Source: Eucommia ulmoides (Eukaryota > Streptophyta > Magnoliopsida > Garryales > Eucommiaceae). Taken from it: a stretch of DNA of 64,000 nucleotides. Shown here in pieces: positions 61,526 to 64,000 of this stretch. The DNA lies in assembly GCA_016647705.1 (NCBI GenBank), contig CM028335.1:5410579-5474578 (forward strand). Reading direction: 5' to 3'. Position 1 is the first letter of the stretch; each line of letters begins with the position of its first letter. Below the pieces are notes generated by a model. That model saw only the letters and a program-made list of their open reading frames with translations, was not told the DNA's origin and searched no databases. The position numbers and the translations under genes were made by a program.

Positions 61526-64000
61526 TGTTAGCTAGTGAGCTACGCAAGAGGGAGGGTGAATTGGACAATAATAAAATTTAATCCAAATTATAACACTTCC
61601 AAATTTAAATAATTAATTTTATTCTAAATTAATTATTATCTTTATAACAGCTGATATGTGTTATCAACTAGGTGTACAACCAAACAACAAAATATAAATA
61701 ATGTAAATAAAGCAGCACACCAAAATTTATACTGGTTCAGCAAACTACTCTTAGCTAATCCAGTCCCCCAAGCCCCACAGAGATTCGTATCCACTAAACC
61801 ACTAAGATTCTTTTAAATAGGTAGGAACCAAACCCTTATACAATTATTCTTTTCACAGGCTCAGAATCAACCTTTACAACATTTTTTTTCCCAGGCTCAG
61901 GAATAACCTTTTCTTTTTCCCAAGCTAAAAAATAACCTTATCTTTTTTCCAAGCTCAAGACTAACCTAATCCTCTCACAGTCTAAGGATTAATCTAATTA
62001 TTTTATACTTAAGCTAAGAATCAAACCTCACAATCACTTCAAGTATCATTTTCCCAAGTAAGGATGAAATCTTTACAATTCACTCGCAATTGATCCTAAT
62101 CAGGAAAAATCACACCTAACTCTTTTCTAGGGAAAAGAGTAACCTAACATTTTTGTACTTAAGTAAAGATCAAATCTCAATCTCTTTACCAGAAGAGATT
62201 GAAACTCAAAATTACCATTGATTAGACACTCTCAATAGTATCTAATTCAGCACACAACTCACCAATTACAATAAAATTGATAAGTTCTTCCCATTCAGAG
62301 CTTCTACCACTTCAAAATAATTTAAGCTCAATTAATGTCCCGATAATTACTAGTGATAGAATTAAGTAAAAAAACAAAAATCTAATCATAAAAATAATAC
62401 CGTTAGCACAAAATTGAGCACATAATCAGATTATTACACAAATCATTTTAAAAGATTTTTTTATGTTTTTAAAGTTCAGAAACGATTTCTCATACAATCA
62501 ATTAACAAAGCAAGCAATAATAACAATAAACTCAATTAAGAATATGCTTGGAATGATCTCAACATAAAAATTTGAGTATAAATGGATATGAGTACCATAA
62601 AAATAAGTACTTAATCAATTTTTTTTAACCACAAATCATTTTAAAATATTTGTATGCAATTCAAAATTCAGAAAACGATTTCACAATATTTAAAAATCCA
62701 AGCAAGCAAAACAATATTTAATCACAACAAAGGGTTAAACCTTGGAACAATTTCACCAGAATATCACTGAAAGAATGAAGATTGAATCGTGACAAAGCTT
62801 AGATCGGTGACGCCAAAATTCAGAACACTTTTTTTCAAGAACTTCTCAACAATTAATCTCATAATTTGATCTCTCAAAACAATATCAGAATGATGACTCT
62901 TAGAAAAGCTTAGGAACTGAATAGTTCTTGATATTGTCTTCTTCTTCTTTTTTATGTAAAATCCGCAGGTCTATATATAGGGAATTAAACAAGCCATCGA
63001 ACGGTTAGTTTTCAAATAATAAGTATCTAAAAAGCACCTATAGACCCCATATATCATTATATTTCATTTTAGCTATAATTTACTTAAATAAAACTTTCAA
63101 AACATTTAATTGAGTCCCTAAAAAAAAATTCAAACTCAAATCAATAAGATAGAAAGAATTCCATGAACTAAATTGAGAAATATCCAAAATAATTTAACCA
63201 TATCTACAAGGATATTAAAATATTAACTATATATCTCAAAATCCATTAGATCCCTAAGATATCTCTGAGATACTAACTATAAAATGGCTAGTAACAGTTA
63301 CTTTTTGGATCAAAACCACAAATTCCTCAAATCTTGAAATTGATAATCGGTTGACCGACCAACACCTATCGGTCCACCACCCGATTCAGGACGTAGTCCA
63401 AGCCAAAATCATTTTACCCATAGGTCAACCGCCACTTATCCATCAATCGACCGGACAATTCAAAGACTTCCATAAGTCGATCTCCCTGTTGACCTAATGA
63501 TTTAGAGAGTTCATTCTTTGGCCATAGGTCGTCATATCTGTCGACCAAACAATTTAGAAAGTTTATCAATTTTCATAGGTCAACCAATTGAACACCATAA
63601 ATTGACCTCTCGATTCAGAGAATTCATAATTCCAGTACCTTCTCCATCGGTTGACCGATCCCTATAGGCAGGTCGACCGATCCTGCTGGAACTTCTTCCT
63701 CAATTTATTTTTAATTCAATTTCTTTGACGTTTCTGCTCCGTTAATCGATTTTCTTTCTCGGTTAACTCTACTAACACTTAAATTCAATTTTTTTTATCC
63801 AATTTTTCTTAAATCAATATTTCTTCTTCAATTTCACATAAGAGCAAATATTTTAGTTAATTAGGATCCTATTAAAAAAAACAAATAGTTGTAAATTCAT
63901 TTTGTGTCGTGTGTGATCCTAATCGGGATATATTCAGAGTAAAAATTTAACCTGAGTTATTTTTCCCTAGGTTCTTAAAAGTTTTCGATCTCTTAATATC
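61526..64000 (-). repeat. 5' LTR of the SIRE derivative, cut by the window edge
   Basis: Starts TGTTAGCTAGTGAGC on the plus strand and aligns with 56218-58680 over its whole visible length. By comparison about 140 bp are missing at the right. The hairpin array is at 61850-62210 and the GTCGAC-type words at 63340-63690. Confidence 0.9.

Larger units (their letters stand above)
56218..64000 (-). mobile_element. SIRE-family deletion derivative, minus strand, continuing past the window
   Basis: Two related LTRs (56218-58815 and 61526 to beyond 64000) enclose 2.7 kb of internal DNA. A primer-site match on the minus strand at 61509-61523 and a purine tract by 58816 show minus orientation. Inside remain only the C-terminal half of gag and the last 50 codons of RNase H; N-terminal gag, protease, integrase and RT are gone. 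The 3' untranslated GGGGGAG blocks match the plus-strand element. It inserted into the second MULE of block B. Confidence 0.85.

Overview
This window is nuclear DNA from a flowering plant, most likely a eudicot. It holds SIRE-type and short-LTR Ty1/Copia elements, Ty3/Gypsy LTRs, Mutator-like (MULE) elements with 9-bp target-site duplications (TSDs), decayed F-box/FBA genes and an LRR-receptor-kinase fragment, and the background is AT-rich. I found no intact protein-coding gene and no rRNA or tRNA gene. Nearly everything is nested or tandemly duplicated mobile DNA plus gene debris. All boundaries were read by eye; where a TSD is quoted, it fixes the boundary to the base.

Layout. 1-4.35 kb: tail of a Gypsy-like LTR element with two tandem arrays, ten 40-bp units (584-983) and about six 148-bp units (2468-3406). 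4.35-6.2 kb: unassigned, perhaps CACTA debris. 6.2-7.8 kb: a decayed chimera of a Copia-type LTR end and Gypsy RNase H-integrase. 9.68-12.21 kb: a solo LTR on the minus strand (TSD GTGGT), itself hit by a foldback MULE with a G5/C5 hairpin array. 12.92-17.56 kb: a complete but dead short-LTR Copia element (TSD GGGTC). 17.94-18.15 kb: a receptor-kinase fragment.

19.02-35.13 kb is a nest. A 2.4-kb MULE (9-bp TSD TTTATAATA) was hit by a SIRE-type Copia element (21119-34853). That element later took a Gypsy solo LTR in its 5' LTR (21622-24522, TSD GGTAG) and another solo LTR in its RNase H gene (30164-31858, TSD GTATC).

35.5-56.2 kb contains a large direct duplication. Block A (35540-44425) and block B (49865-56217, continuing past the window) share the order: LTR/RNase H chimera, decayed F-box gene, AT-rich spacer, MULE carrying a GRF zinc-finger gene, second MULE. 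A third and best preserved F-box copy (45100-46272, one in-frame stop) lies between them, next to a SIRE-family solo LTR (46783-49151, TSD ACAAT). Block B is cut at 56218 by a minus-strand SIRE deletion derivative that runs off the right edge.

The most unusual signals are short inverted-repeat motifs repeated at regular spacing inside LTRs and other insertions: CCTAGG cores, GCGC cores, GTCGAC cores, CATGTT-n6-AACATG, and small hairpins with similar loops. A MULE that carries the first exon of a GRF gene inside its long terminal inverted repeat is also notable.
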